Below the pieces are notes generated by a model. The model worked only from the letters and a program-made list of their open reading frames with translations. It was not told the origin of the DNA and did not search any database. 64,000 nt of DNA. Origin: Maribellus luteus. Lineage in GTDB: Bacteria > Bacteroidota > Bacteroidia > Bacteroidales > Prolixibacteraceae. A program made the translations under genes and the position numbers. Location of the stretch: assembly GCF_003576475.1 (NCBI RefSeq), contig NZ_QWGR01000001.1, forward strand, positions 496,001 to 560,000, read 5' to 3'. Shown here piece after piece: positions 9,757 to 17,577 of the stretch; positions within the stretch are counted from its first letter, which is position 1; the number at the start of each line of letters is the position of its first letter.

Positions 9757-10131
9757 TTAATTATCCTGTGCACCCTGCTTGATCCACAGCAATATTTTTG
9801 CAGCCTCGGCATCAGAATAGGTTGCTCCATGACTGCCTAATGGTTTGGTGTAAATCAAGCTCGACTCAGGAGTACTTTCATTAACATACCTAGAACTGTT
9901 GAGCGATGAATAGGCATTGTTTGTTGACAGGTCAGGAGTTGTTGCCCCTGTTGAGTGGCAGCGTACGCATTTGGATGTGAAAATCGGAACAATTTCTGTC
10001 GAAAAGGAAATTGTTTCTGCATTCGGATCATCCGGGTCAATGACTTCTTCCTGCGGAATGAAATCATAAGCACATCCACCAAAAAATAATGCCAATGCTA
10101 TGGTTGATATTATAATCTTTAGTGCTCTCAT
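9757..10131 (-). CDS. Mono-haem cytochrome c lipoprotein
   Basis: 124 residues. A lipobox (FFGGC, lipidated Cys 20) indicates membrane anchoring, followed by an acidic linker. One haem site, CVRCH (residues 55-59), precedes STGATTPDLS, and a second half (YSDAEAAKILLWIKQGAQDN) has the typical C-terminal helix of class I cytochromes and of the c domain found in planctomycete/Bacteroidota lipoproteins. No obvious Met axial ligand stands out. It sits between the hexahaem lipoprotein and the DUF5777 barrel, so it may link outer-membrane components. Confidence 0.8.
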   Translation of the reverse strand: MRALKIIISTIALALFFGGCAYDFIPQEEVIDPDDPNAETISFSTEIVPIFTSKCVRCHSTGATTPDLSTNNAYSSLNSSRYVNESTPESSLIYTKPLGSHGATYSDAEAAKILLWIKQGAQDN

Positions 10132-10150
10132 AATAATAAATGTTAGTGAA

Positions 10151-10179
10151 AAAAAGACTTCTTCAGCAGAAGTCTTTTT
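10151..10179 (-). terminator. Intrinsic terminator after the hexahaem lipoprotein gene
   Basis: A perfect 12-bp stem (AAAAAGACTTCT and its complement) with loop TCAGC, 11 bases past the stop. The U-tract forms the distal arm. It may only attenuate read-through into the mono-haem/DUF5777 genes. Confidence 0.8.
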
Positions 10180-10190
10180 CTGTTATTCTA

Positions 10191-11228
10191 TTAGTTGAGT
10201 GATTCAAGCGTATTTTTCAGAACCGCGCGGATGTATTTTGGGTTGTGTACCCCGTTACTGCGGTCTTCGAGGATGGTAGCATAGTTCCACATTGCTCCAC
10301 CAACGTTAAGCGGATAAGTACCTGAAACACGGCTTCCTGAGCTGGTGATTGCACCTTTCTCGAGAAGTTTATTATGAAGCTGGGTAAACAATTCTTCGAT
10401 TTCTGTCTGGAATCCGTTTACATCAAAGTTAGTGGCACTTGAGTGACACGCTGTACAGCTTTCCAAAGAAGGATTCCAAGTGTGGCCGCCTTCGCCATTA
10501 TCGTATTCAGACATGTGGCACAATACACAAGCCCCAGCGTTGCGGTGTGCTGCTGATTTAGTGCCCGGATAAGCAGTTGTACCTTGTGGTTCCCAACATC
10601 CGATACCTTCAACCAAAGTACCCTGAGGACCGTGGTGTGGGCCGTAACGGCTGCTTGTAACTGTAACTGTAGTTTCGCCGTTTGAGCCGGGAACCGGGTA
10701 AGAGTTTCTTGGCTGGTGACAATTCACACACAGGTTTGAGTTGTTTTCGTAGTCAATAACTTTTGTAGGATCGGCATAAAGCATCAGGTTAACAGGTTCA
10801 ACTGTGCGTAATGCATAATCCTGTCCATCGGTTTCAAAATCGAAAGAAACGTGGCCTTCATGACAAGTTTTACAATTCATCACTGTTGGATGTGCAAAGC
10901 CTGCAAAAGTGGTATCGTTTCCGGTAGTTAGCATTTCAAGAAATCCTTCGTGAGAGTGACATGGAGCACATGAATTGCTTGCACTTCTGGCTGTTGCATT
11001 GCCGCTTGCGTGAGTTGAAGTGGCATACTGTTCCTTAACCGCTGTCATGTTTGCGGTAGTATGGCACACCAAACAAGTAACATTTCCATCTTGTCCATCT
11101 TCACCATTTGTTCCATTTGTTCCATCGGCTCCTGCGGGTCCCATCGGTCCTTCTTTTGTACAAGAAGTCGCTAAAACTGCGCAACAGAAACCCAAAAAGA
11201 ATAGTTTTAAAAGTGATTTGTATTTCAT
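10191..11228 (-). CDS. Hexahaem cytochrome c lipoprotein with collagen-like linker
   Basis: 345 residues. A lipobox (LATSC, Cys 23) is followed by eight Gly-X-Y triplets (residues 27-50, starting GPMGPAGADG) and then six CxxCH sites: CLVCH, CAPCH, CKTCH, CVNCH, CVLCH and CTACH. CHSHEGF, the PHHGPQG segment and the C-terminal helical part ending in NPKYIRAVLKNTLESL resemble multihaem proteins related to cytochrome c552/hydroxylamine-type folds. No CxxCK site is present, so this is not NrfA. The collagen-like stalk probably lifts the haem domain from the membrane. It is the first cytochrome gene downstream of the FNR-like regulator and of the FNR-type box. Confidence 0.85.
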   Translation of the reverse strand: MKYKSLLKLFFLGFCCAVLATSCTKEGPMGPAGADGTNGTNGEDGQDGNVTCLVCHTTANMTAVKEQYATSTHASGNATARSASNSCAPCHSHEGFLEMLTTGNDTTFAGFAHPTVMNCKTCHEGHVSFDFETDGQDYALRTVEPVNLMLYADPTKVIDYENNSNLCVNCHQPRNSYPVPGSNGETTVTVTSSRYGPHHGPQGTLVEGIGCWEPQGTTAYPGTKSAAHRNAGACVLCHMSEYDNGEGGHTWNPSLESCTACHSSATNFDVNGFQTEIEELFTQLHNKLLEKGAITSSGSRVSGTYPLNVGGAMWNYATILEDRSNGVHNPKYIRAVLKNTLESLN

Positions 11229-11334
11229 AACGTAATAGATTAGGTAATTGAATTTTTATTCTTATCTAATAAGAGGTAAAAGTAATATCCTGCGAATCAC
11301 GTTTGAAAGTGCCTGGTATGATATAAAAGAACCC

Positions 11335-11361
11335 CCCAATTGATTATTGACAACAATTGGG
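11335..11361 (-). terminator. Possible terminator of the FNR-like gene
   Basis: An 8-bp stem, CCCAATTG with CAATTGGG, and an 11-base loop, followed on the minus strand by GGGTTCTTTTAT. The U-tract is weak. It directly follows the FNR-type box and could instead be part of the control region of the hexahaem gene. Confidence 0.4.
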
Positions 11362-11375
11362 TTGATATATGTCAA
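11362..11375 (-). promoter_or_regulatory. FNR-type binding site
   Basis: TTGATATATGTCAA is an inverted repeat that differs from the classic FNR box TTGAT-N4-ATCAA in one half-site base. It lies between the stop codon of the FNR-like gene and the hexahaem cytochrome gene, about 134 bases upstream of that gene's ATG. Control of the cytochrome island by the adjacent regulator is inferred. Confidence 0.5.
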
Positions 11376-12107
11376 TTACCCATTTTTACTAATGGCTATC
11401 AGGGAGTTTTCATTGAGGATCTCAATGGTGTTGCCATCTACGGCTACTAATTTTGAATCTTTGAACTGGTGTAAAATCCGGACAAAGCTTTCTTTGGTCA
11501 TGTTTGACATCTCGGCCAGTTCCTGCCTTGTTAACGGAGCCTGGAAAGCGCTTTCTGCAAAAATCTCGTTTTTCAGGTAAAGCAAGGTATCTGCTACCCG
11601 GCCCGGCATGTATTTTTGGGTGTGATTTACCAGCTTGTTAAGCAGGTAATTGTTTTGTTTGGTGTTGTATCGAAGCAGCCCAACTGCAAACGAATTATTC
11701 TCCGAAAAGAGGGTGGTGAGCTTTGCCGAATCAATAAGGCAACATCTGACGGGAGTGAGGGCAGTTATGCTAAAGTGCTGTACACTGCCGTTAAATAATC
11801 CTCCCCCGGTAATAAAATCTCCTTTTTTGGCAATACGAACGATTACGTTTTTCCCGTTATCACTTTCCACATACAATTTTGCCAGTCCCGATCGAACACA
11901 AACAACATGGGTCGACGAGGTATTTTGCTTCATAATCGTCTCGCCGGTTTTGTAAATTATTTGCTTTTTATCATCGATCAGAAACTCGATTTCCTCGTTT
12001 GTGAGAGGGGAAAATATGTTGAATTTATGTTCAGTGATACACGTTTTACAGCAACCATCTTCCAGCTTGGCACAATTGGTACATGTACTTTCAATAATAT
12101 TTGCCAT
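11376..12107 (-). CDS. FNR-like Crp/Fnr-family regulator with N-terminal cysteine cluster
   Basis: 243 residues. An N-terminal cysteine cluster (C9, C12, C19, C20, C23) is followed by a cyclic-nucleotide-type beta-roll (about 30-150), a dimer helix and a winged helix-turn-helix (about 185-240). C122 and C123 in the beta-roll fall where E. coli FNR has its fourth [4Fe-4S] ligand (C122), so an oxygen- or redox-sensing cluster is plausible. The recognition helix, MTKESFVRILHQF, keeps the Glu and Arg that read the TTGA half-site in FNR. The gene immediately precedes the cytochrome genes on the same strand and probably regulates them. Its target is inferred; the family is clear. Confidence 0.88.
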   Translation of the reverse strand: MANIIESTCTNCAKLEDGCCKTCITEHKFNIFSPLTNEEIEFLIDDKKQIIYKTGETIMKQNTSSTHVVCVRSGLAKLYVESDNGKNVIVRIAKKGDFITGGGLFNGSVQHFSITALTPVRCCLIDSAKLTTLFSENNSFAVGLLRYNTKQNNYLLNKLVNHTQKYMPGRVADTLLYLKNEIFAESAFQAPLTRQELAEMSNMTKESFVRILHQFKDSKLVAVDGNTIEILNENSLIAISKNG

Positions 12108-12456
12108 GATAGTATGTTGTAAATAAGGTTTTTAAATTTTCAATAGTTTATTCTCCAGTTAGGTGTAACCCGAAAATTTTGCGACTTTAACTTACTAAAT
12201 TCTGACGGATTATCAAAAATGCTTTGCAGAATATTTTCGTATTAAACAAATGATCTGAATGAGCTTTGAAAACGTTGAATCATCTGAGATATAGCATTAT
12301 ATGATTTTTGTCATGACGCGGTTTATGCCCCCGAAAGAAGAAAACATCAGCTGCTTTCTTCTGATCAAAGCAATATAACATGAAGCGCTGTTAATGCGGA
12401 GTATTTATGAACGACTCCTCAAACCTGAAAAGGGGGCAAGTAGAAAATGAAAAACA
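12108..12456. other. Intergenic region between argB and the FNR-like gene
   Basis: About 350 bases holding the 3' flank of argB and the promoter region of the FNR-like gene, both on the minus strand. A modest 8-bp inverted repeat (AGAAGAAA/TTTCTTCT at about 12336-12362) is visible but lacks a clear U-tract. I see no RNA gene or credible small protein. Confidence 0.35.
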
Positions 12457-13224
12457 TCAGATGATTCTGGTGCCCCGGCCGGTAATAATGTTTTCCGGAT
12501 TTGTGATCAGGATTTCCTGTACTCCTTTCATTTTAGCCCTGAAACTGTTTTCCAGCTTGGGAATCATTCCTGCACTGATGATTCCTTCTGCTTTGTATTC
12601 GTTAAACTGCTGAAGATTCAGATCGTAAATTACACTCGAATCGTCATCCGGATTAAGCAGAACTCCCTTTTTCTCAAAACAGAAGAAAAGATATACTTTG
12701 AAGTAATTAGCCAGCTCTGTAGCCAGTTCAGAGGCAATGGTATCGGCATTGGTATTCAGCAGTTGTCCTTTGGCGTCATGGGTCAGCGGCGCCACTACGG
12801 GCACTACATTCTCATTGATGAGCAGGCGAAGTTCGGATACGTTTACATCGTCCACGTCGCCCACAAAGCCGTAATCGATGTCTTTAATCGGGCGTTTGTG
12901 GGCTTTTATGAGGTTGAAATCGGCACCGGTCAGGCCAACTGCATTTATTCCGCGGGCCTGTAATCCTGCCACAATACGCTTGTTTACCAAACCGCCGTAA
13001 ACCATGGTAACAACCTCCAGCGTTTTGGCATCGGTAATGCGTCGCCCATCCACCATTTGGGTTTCAATCCCCAGCTTTTCGGCAATTACAGTAGCTGTTC
13101 TGCCGCCTCCATGAACAAGCAATTTATTTCCCGAAATTCGTTGGAACTGATCGAGCAGCGCATTTAACGATTCGGGCTCTTCTACGACTTTCCCGCCGAC
13201 TTTTATAATGGTTAACCTATCCAT
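12457..13224 (-). CDS. argB: Acetylglutamate kinase
   Basis: 255 residues, the full length of the family. The start IIKVGGKVVE, the glycine loop LLVHGGGRTATVIAEKLG and the substrate-binding NTNADTIASELA segment are diagnostic of the amino-acid kinase family member that phosphorylates N-acetylglutamate in arginine synthesis. Some Bacteroidota run this pathway through N-succinyl intermediates, so the natural substrate may be N-succinylglutamate. It starts 14 bases after hisH, where hisA would be expected, so it is presumably read from the his promoter. No other arg gene is nearby. Confidence 0.92.
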   Translation of the reverse strand: MDRLTIIKVGGKVVEEPESLNALLDQFQRISGNKLLVHGGGRTATVIAEKLGIETQMVDGRRITDAKTLEVVTMVYGGLVNKRIVAGLQARGINAVGLTGADFNLIKAHKRPIKDIDYGFVGDVDDVNVSELRLLINENVVPVVAPLTHDAKGQLLNTNADTIASELATELANYFKVYLFFCFEKKGVLLNPDDDSSVIYDLNLQQFNEYKAEGIISAGMIPKLENSFRAKMKGVQEILITNPENIITGRGTRII

Positions 13225-13238
13225 ACTTCAATTTACGA

Positions 13239-13838
13239 CTATATTTTCAAAAAATTCTCCAAAATCTTTGCTCCGATGGTCCCGCTTTTTTCGGGGTGGA
13301 ACTGCGTGGCATAAAAATTATTTTTGTGCAGCGCTGCACTAAATGGCTGAATGTAATTGCAGGTGGCAATGGTGTGCTCACTTTTTTCTGCGTAATACGA
13401 GTGCACAAAGTAAACGTACTCGTTTTCATTTACACCTGTAAAAAGGTCGCTTTTTAGCTGATTAACTGCATTCCATCCCATGTGTGGCACTTTGGTGATG
13501 TATTCTTCGCCAGGTTTGGGAAGAAAACGTTTTACTTTTTCTTCGAAAATTCCCAAACAATCGGTATCGTTTTCTTCCGAATGTGAACACATAAGTTGAA
13601 GGCCCAGACATATGCCCAGTACCGGTTGTTTTAACGAAACAATAAGTTCGTCGAGTTTGTGTTCGCGAAGATAGGCCATGGTAGTGCTTGCTTCGCCAAC
13701 TCCGGGAAATATTACTTTGTCTGCCTTTCTTATTTTCTCGGGATCGGCCGTAATTTCAGCACTGACTCCGAGTCGGTTCAATGCGTTGTTGACCGATTCG
13801 ATATTACCGGCATTGTATTTTATAATGACAATGTTCAT
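13239..13838 (-). CDS. hisH: Imidazole glycerol phosphate synthase, glutaminase subunit
   Basis: 199 residues from the ATG giving MNIVIIKYNAGN, the usual start of HisH; an ATG nine codons upstream would overlap a hairpin repeat. The class I amidotransferase triad is visible: nucleophile Cys in VLGICLGLQLM, and His/Glu in QFHPEKSG near the C-terminus. HisH feeds ammonia to HisF to make the imidazole ring. hisF is not in this window, which is unusual because the two are normally adjacent. The 80-base gap to the upstream gene is the largest inside this operon after the leader. Confidence 0.94.
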   Translation of the reverse strand: MNIVIIKYNAGNIESVNNALNRLGVSAEITADPEKIRKADKVIFPGVGEASTTMAYLREHKLDELIVSLKQPVLGICLGLQLMCSHSEENDTDCLGIFEEKVKRFLPKPGEEYITKVPHMGWNAVNQLKSDLFTGVNENEYVYFVHSYYAEKSEHTIATCNYIQPFSAALHKNNFYATQFHPEKSGTIGAKILENFLKI

Positions 13839-13863
13839 TTTCAATTGGTTAATTCCGCTTTTC

Positions 13864-13883
13864 ATTCCTGCGTAAGCAGGAAT
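13864..13883. repeat. REP-like hairpin
   Basis: ATTCCTGC-GTAA-GCAGGAAT, a perfect 8-bp stem with a four-base loop. It resembles the widespread REP-type palindromes built on CATTCCTGCGNAAGCAGGAATC. It sits between the TlpA-like gene and hisH inside the operon. Confidence 0.5.
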
Positions 13884-13918
13884 CTTTCCGCACCTTGCAG
13901 TCGTTTTTACTTTCGTGT

Positions 13919-14467
13919 TTACTGTTTCAAAAGATAATCAATCACGTCAATCATCTCCCTGAATTCATCCTCTTTATACAGGCGCGTCATGTACACTATT
14001 TTGCCTGTTTTGTCGATGATTACGTTTCGTGTTACGCCGGCACCTTTGGCCGCAAACGTGTAAAAAATCTCACCTCCCGGGTCGAGTGCCAGCGGGTACG
14101 TGACTTTCATGTCCTTTTGGAACTTTTTGACCTTGTCGAGCGGTTCGTTCATATCAACGCCAACCAGCACAAAGTCTTGGTTATTCTTGTGTTTTTGCCA
14201 GATGTCTTTTTCAATGTGCGGCATTTCCTTGCGGCAAACGCTGCACCAGCTGGCGGTGAACTGAAGCATGACTACTTTGCCTTTTAGCGCGGAAGTTGAG
14301 ATCTTCTTTCCATCTGTAAGCTCCATGGTTATATCGGGTACTTGTTGACCCAATTTTACGATGTAACCGTAATCTTCAGGGATTTCCTTGTTGGGTAATT
14401 CAGAAATCTGGGCCGAAGCACAAACTCCCCAAAGGGCCAACATTGCGAAGGTAAGTAGTTTCTTCAT
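13919..14467 (-). CDS. TlpA-like thioredoxin-fold protein, exported
   Basis: About 182 residues from the ATG giving MKKLLTFAML; an ATG three codons earlier is possible. A signal peptide ends near ALWGVCASAQ. The redoxin domain has the active site ASWCSVCRKEMPHIEKD (CxxC), followed by a ResA/TlpA-like fold with GVDMNEP and a cis-proline loop (GAGVTRNVIID). It is a periplasmic disulphide reductase or peroxiredoxin-like protein. It lies one or a few bases after purU within the his operon, with no obvious metabolic link; reduction of apocytochrome cysteines for the upstream cytochromes is one speculation. Confidence 0.88.
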   Translation of the reverse strand: MKKLLTFAMLALWGVCASAQISELPNKEIPEDYGYIVKLGQQVPDITMELTDGKKISTSALKGKVVMLQFTASWCSVCRKEMPHIEKDIWQKHKNNQDFVLVGVDMNEPLDKVKKFQKDMKVTYPLALDPGGEIFYTFAAKGAGVTRNVIIDKTGKIVYMTRLYKEDEFREMIDVIDYLLKQ

Positions 14468-14477
14468 GGTGTTCATT

Positions 14478-15362
14478 TTAATTGAATACTACGGTACGGT
14501 TTTTATAAACGAGTATTTTTCGCTGTAAGTGTTTATAAACTGCCTGCGAAAGTACAATTTTTTCCAAATCACGCCCTTTTCGAACCAGATTTTCAACCGT
14601 ATCCACATGGCTGCAGCGTGTTACGTTTTGTTCGATAATGGGGCCGGCATCCAGTTCCGAGGTCACATAATGACTGGTAGCACCAATGATTTTTACCCCT
14701 CTTTGATGGGCTGCATGATACGGTTTAGCACCCGCAAAGGCCGGTAAAAATGAATGATGAATGTTGATGATCTTGTTGGGGAATTTTTGTACAAAGTCTT
14801 CTGAAAGCACCTGCATGTACCGGGCAAGCACAACAAAATCGATCTTGTGTTTTCGCAGCAATTCTATCTCAGCGGCTTCCTGTTCTGCTTTGTTGTCTTT
14901 GTTAATGGGGAAGTAGTAAAACGGAATGCCAAAACGTTCGGCCACAGGCTTTAAGGTTTCGTGGTTGCTGATGATCATCGGTATGTCCACATCCCATTCT
15001 CCGGCTGTGTAACGTCCCAGAATATCAAACAAACAATGCGGCATTTTTGATACAAAAAGCGCCATTCTTGGTACCGATTTGGAGAAATAAATCCGCCAGT
15101 ACATTTGCAGGGGAGCGCCAATCAACGTGTCAAAATACTCGCCGATTTTGTCCTGTGGAATCGCAAAGTTCTCCAGTTCCCATTCCACCCGCATGTAAAA
15201 GATTTTTTCCTGTCTGTCAACGTGTTGATCAAGGTAGATGATGTTTCCTTTGTTCTGGTTTAAAAATTCGGTGACTGTGGCCAGTATCCCTTGTCTGTCG
15301 GGGCAGTGAATCAAAAGTATGGCTGTATTTTTTTTCTCGCGTAACGGTTTTATGGTCTTCAT
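14478..15362 (-). CDS. purU: Formyltetrahydrofolate deformylase
   Basis: 294 residues: an N-terminal ACT domain (LLIHCPDRQGILATVTEFL) and a formyltransferase-type catalytic domain with the family motifs NIHHSFLPAFAGAKPYHAA and GATSHYVT, including the Asn-His-Asp-type catalytic set (N/H in IINIHHSF, D in SELDAGPII). It hydrolyses 10-formyl-THF to formate and THF, balancing one-carbon pools that purine and histidine synthesis share. It lies 30 bases after hisB and directly before the TlpA-like gene, interrupting the usual hisB-hisH order. Confidence 0.93.
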   Translation of the reverse strand: MKTIKPLREKKNTAILLIHCPDRQGILATVTEFLNQNKGNIIYLDQHVDRQEKIFYMRVEWELENFAIPQDKIGEYFDTLIGAPLQMYWRIYFSKSVPRMALFVSKMPHCLFDILGRYTAGEWDVDIPMIISNHETLKPVAERFGIPFYYFPINKDNKAEQEAAEIELLRKHKIDFVVLARYMQVLSEDFVQKFPNKIINIHHSFLPAFAGAKPYHAAHQRGVKIIGATSHYVTSELDAGPIIEQNVTRCSHVDTVENLVRKGRDLEKIVLSQAVYKHLQRKILVYKNRTVVFN

Positions 15363-15392
15363 TCTATATTATTATTCGGGTGAAAATTTTAG

Positions 15393-16517
15393 TTAAAGTT
15401 TTCCTTTGGTTGAAGGTAATTCAAAGTTAAAAACATCGCGGCGAATGGCCATTTTGATGGCTTTGGCCACTACTTTAAAAATCGCTTCAATTTTGTGGTG
15501 TTCGTTGTCGCCTTCAGCTTTTATATTCAGGTTGCAGGCAGCAGCATCGGAAAACGATTTGAAAAAGTGCATAAACATTTCGGTGGGCATGTCGCCCACT
15601 TTTTCGCGTTTGAAATCAGCTTCCCAAATCAACCACGGGCGACCGCCAAAATCGATGGCTGCCATTGCCAAACAGTCGTCCATTGGCAGGCAGAAGCCGT
15701 AACGTTCCATTCCGAGTTTATTGCCGACAGCCTTCTTAAAAGCCTCGCCAAGCGCCAGCCCGGTGTCTTCGATGGTGTGGTGTTCGTCTACTTCGAGATC
15801 GCCTTTTACCTGAATTTTCAGATCAGCGCCCGAGTGGCGGCCGATTTGATGCAGCATGTGGTCGAAAAAGCCCAAGCCCGTTGAAATATCACAAACGCCC
15901 GAACCATCCATGTTTAGTTCCACAAGAATGGAGGTTTCCTTGGTGTTTCGGATAACAGTTGCTGTTCTTTGCGGCGAAGCCACACAGGCGTAAATATCAT
16001 CCCAGTCGTCAGAAACCAGCGCACACGTGTCAGCCAATCCTTTGGATTCCAGCTCTTCAGCCAAATCGCCGTTATTGATGAAAATAGCTTTGGCTCCCAG
16101 GTTTTTAGCCAGTTGAACATCGGTTAAACGATCGCCAATTACAAAGCTGTTGGCCAGGTCGTAATCGCCGTTCATGTATTTTGTGAGCATCGCTGTTCCC
16201 GGTTTGCGGGTGGGGAGTTTTTCTTCGGGAAAACTGCGGTCGATGCAGATATCGTCGAATGTTACACCTTCGTTTTCAAAGGCTTTCAATATAAAATTCT
16301 GAACAGGCCAAAAGGTATCTTCAGGGAAAGAATCAGTTCCTAAACCATCCTGATTGGTAACCATTACCAGTTCGTAATCGAGGTTTTTGCGGATGTTGTA
16401 CATGTTTCTGAAAACCTTGGGCAGAAACTCCAGTTTTTCAAACGCATCAATTTGTTCGTCTTCGGTTTCAAAATTCAGCGTTCCGTCGCGGTCAATGAAC
16501 AATACTTTCTTCATCAT
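15393..16517 (-). CDS. hisB: Bifunctional histidinol-phosphatase / imidazoleglycerol-phosphate dehydratase
   Basis: 374 residues: an N-terminal HAD phosphatase ([12 protein letters not shown], with DxD nucleophile and acid) to about residue 165, then an IGPD domain with the paired metal motifs [24 protein letters not shown] and [12 protein letters not shown]. The domains catalyse steps 6 and 8 of histidine synthesis. Its first ATG overlaps the hisC stop (TAATG), indicating translational coupling. Two ATGs are adjacent (MM); either could be used. Confidence 0.95.
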   Translation of the reverse strand: MMKKVLFIDRDGTLNFETEDEQIDAFEKLEFLPKVFRNMYNIRKNLDYELVMVTNQDGLGTDSFPEDTFWPVQNFILKAFENEGVTFDDICIDRSFPEEKLPTRKPGTAMLTKYMNGDYDLANSFVIGDRLTDVQLAKNLGAKAIFINNGDLAEELESKGLADTCALVSDDWDDIYACVASPQRTATVIRNTKETSILVELNMDGSGVCDISTGLGFFDHMLHQIGRHSGADLKIQVKGDLEVDEHHTIEDTGLALGEAFKKAVGNKLGMERYGFCLPMDDCLAMAAIDFGGRPWLIWEADFKREKVGDMPTEMFMHFFKSFSDAAACNLNIKAEGDNEHHKIEAIFKVVAKAIKMAIRRDVFNFELPSTKGKL

Positions 16518-17551
16518 TACGATATCAGATTTTTTAATGTCTTTCTTAAAATTTTATTCTCTTCTTTCGAGCCAATGGTGATGCGCAGACTGTCGTCGCA
16601 CAAATACACTTTCGAGCGGTCGCGAACGATAATCCCCGCGTCTACAAGGTACTGATAGATTCCGCGGGCATCGTGCATTTTGACCAGCAAAAAGTTGGCA
16701 TCGGAAGGAAACACTTTAACAACAAAAGGCAAGGCCTTTAGTTTTGCTGCCATTTTTTCGCGTTCGTCGATCAGCAATTTTACCCACGCTTCCACCTGCT
16801 CGTTTTGTTTTAGTAGTTCCAGTGCTTTTTGCTGCGTCAGAATGTTCAGGTTGTAGGGATATTTGATCTTGTTTAAAACGGAAACGATCTCTACCGATGC
16901 AAACGCCATTCCGAGCCTGATTCCTGCCATTCCCCAGGCTTTTGAAAAGGTCTGAAGAATCACAAGATTTGGATAGCCGGCCAGTTCGCTTAAAAGCGTT
17001 TTTCCCGGTGCAAAATCAATGTAAGCTTCGTCGAGGATAACGAGCCCGTCAAATGATTTCACTACTTTCAGAATGCTTTCTTTAGCCAATGAGTTGGCTG
17101 TTGGGTTGTTGGGCGAGCACAGAAAAATCAATTTGGTGTTTGAATCGCAGGCAGCCAGAAGTGCTTCCACATCCAGTTCATACTCTGCCGTTAACGAAAC
17201 CTTTTTGAGTTTTACATCCGAAATTTCTGCGGCCACCTGGTACATGCCGTAAGTTGGGTCGATGGAAACGATGTTGTCGACACCGGGCTCGCAAAAGGCA
17301 CGAATCAGCAAATCAATCGGTTCATCACTGCCATTGCCAAGGAAAATATTCGAAGGATCGACATTTTTCAGCTGCGAAATTTTTTCTTTCACAGTTCGTT
17401 GCAACGGATCGGGGTAACGATTGTAAGGCTCGTTAAACGGATTCTCGTTGGCATCGAGAAAAACCATCGCTTCGCCGGTGTATTCGTCACGCGCCGAAGA
17501 GTAAGGTTTCAGGTTTGCTATACTTTTTCGTAGAAGTTTATTAAGTTCCAT
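16517..17551 (-). CDS. hisC: Histidinol-phosphate aminotransferase
   Basis: 344 residues, a typical length for this fold-type I PLP enzyme. Visible motifs are [13 protein letters not shown], the PLP-contact [11 protein letters not shown], the Asp-x-Ala-Tyr segment [11 protein letters not shown] and the lysine that forms the Schiff base in [20 protein letters not shown]. It converts imidazole-acetol phosphate to histidinol phosphate. It lies 26 bases after hisD and overlaps hisB by one base. Confidence 0.95.
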   Translation of the reverse strand: MELNKLLRKSIANLKPYSSARDEYTGEAMVFLDANENPFNEPYNRYPDPLQRTVKEKISQLKNVDPSNIFLGNGSDEPIDLLIRAFCEPGVDNIVSIDPTYGMYQVAAEISDVKLKKVSLTAEYELDVEALLAACDSNTKLIFLCSPNNPTANSLAKESILKVVKSFDGLVILDEAYIDFAPGKTLLSELAGYPNLVILQTFSKAWGMAGIRLGMAFASVEIVSVLNKIKYPYNLNILTQQKALELLKQNEQVEAWVKLLIDEREKMAAKLKALPFVVKVFPSDANFLLVKMHDARGIYQYLVDAGIIVRDRSKVYLCDDSLRITIGSKEENKILRKTLKNLIS

Positions 17552-17577
17552 GTTATTCTATCTGTTTCAATCTCACA

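Noticed and set aside
2274-11228. Nitrite reductase (NrfHA) or octahaem reductase system
   Set aside because: No CxxCK motif or NrfA-like protein is present among the cytochromes, and the NapC-like protein is longer with seven haems.
12336-12362. Terminator after argB
   Set aside because: The 8-bp inverted repeat has an 11-base loop and no U-tract in the minus direction, and lies nearly 100 bases past the stop.
12108-12456. Riboswitch or tRNA in the gap before argB
   Set aside because: No cloverleaf, T-loop sequence or known aptamer core could be recognised.
13839-13865. Upstream ATG for hisH
   Set aside because: It adds nine residues that are not part of the HisH fold and would start inside a REP-like hairpin; the second ATG gives the standard N-terminus.
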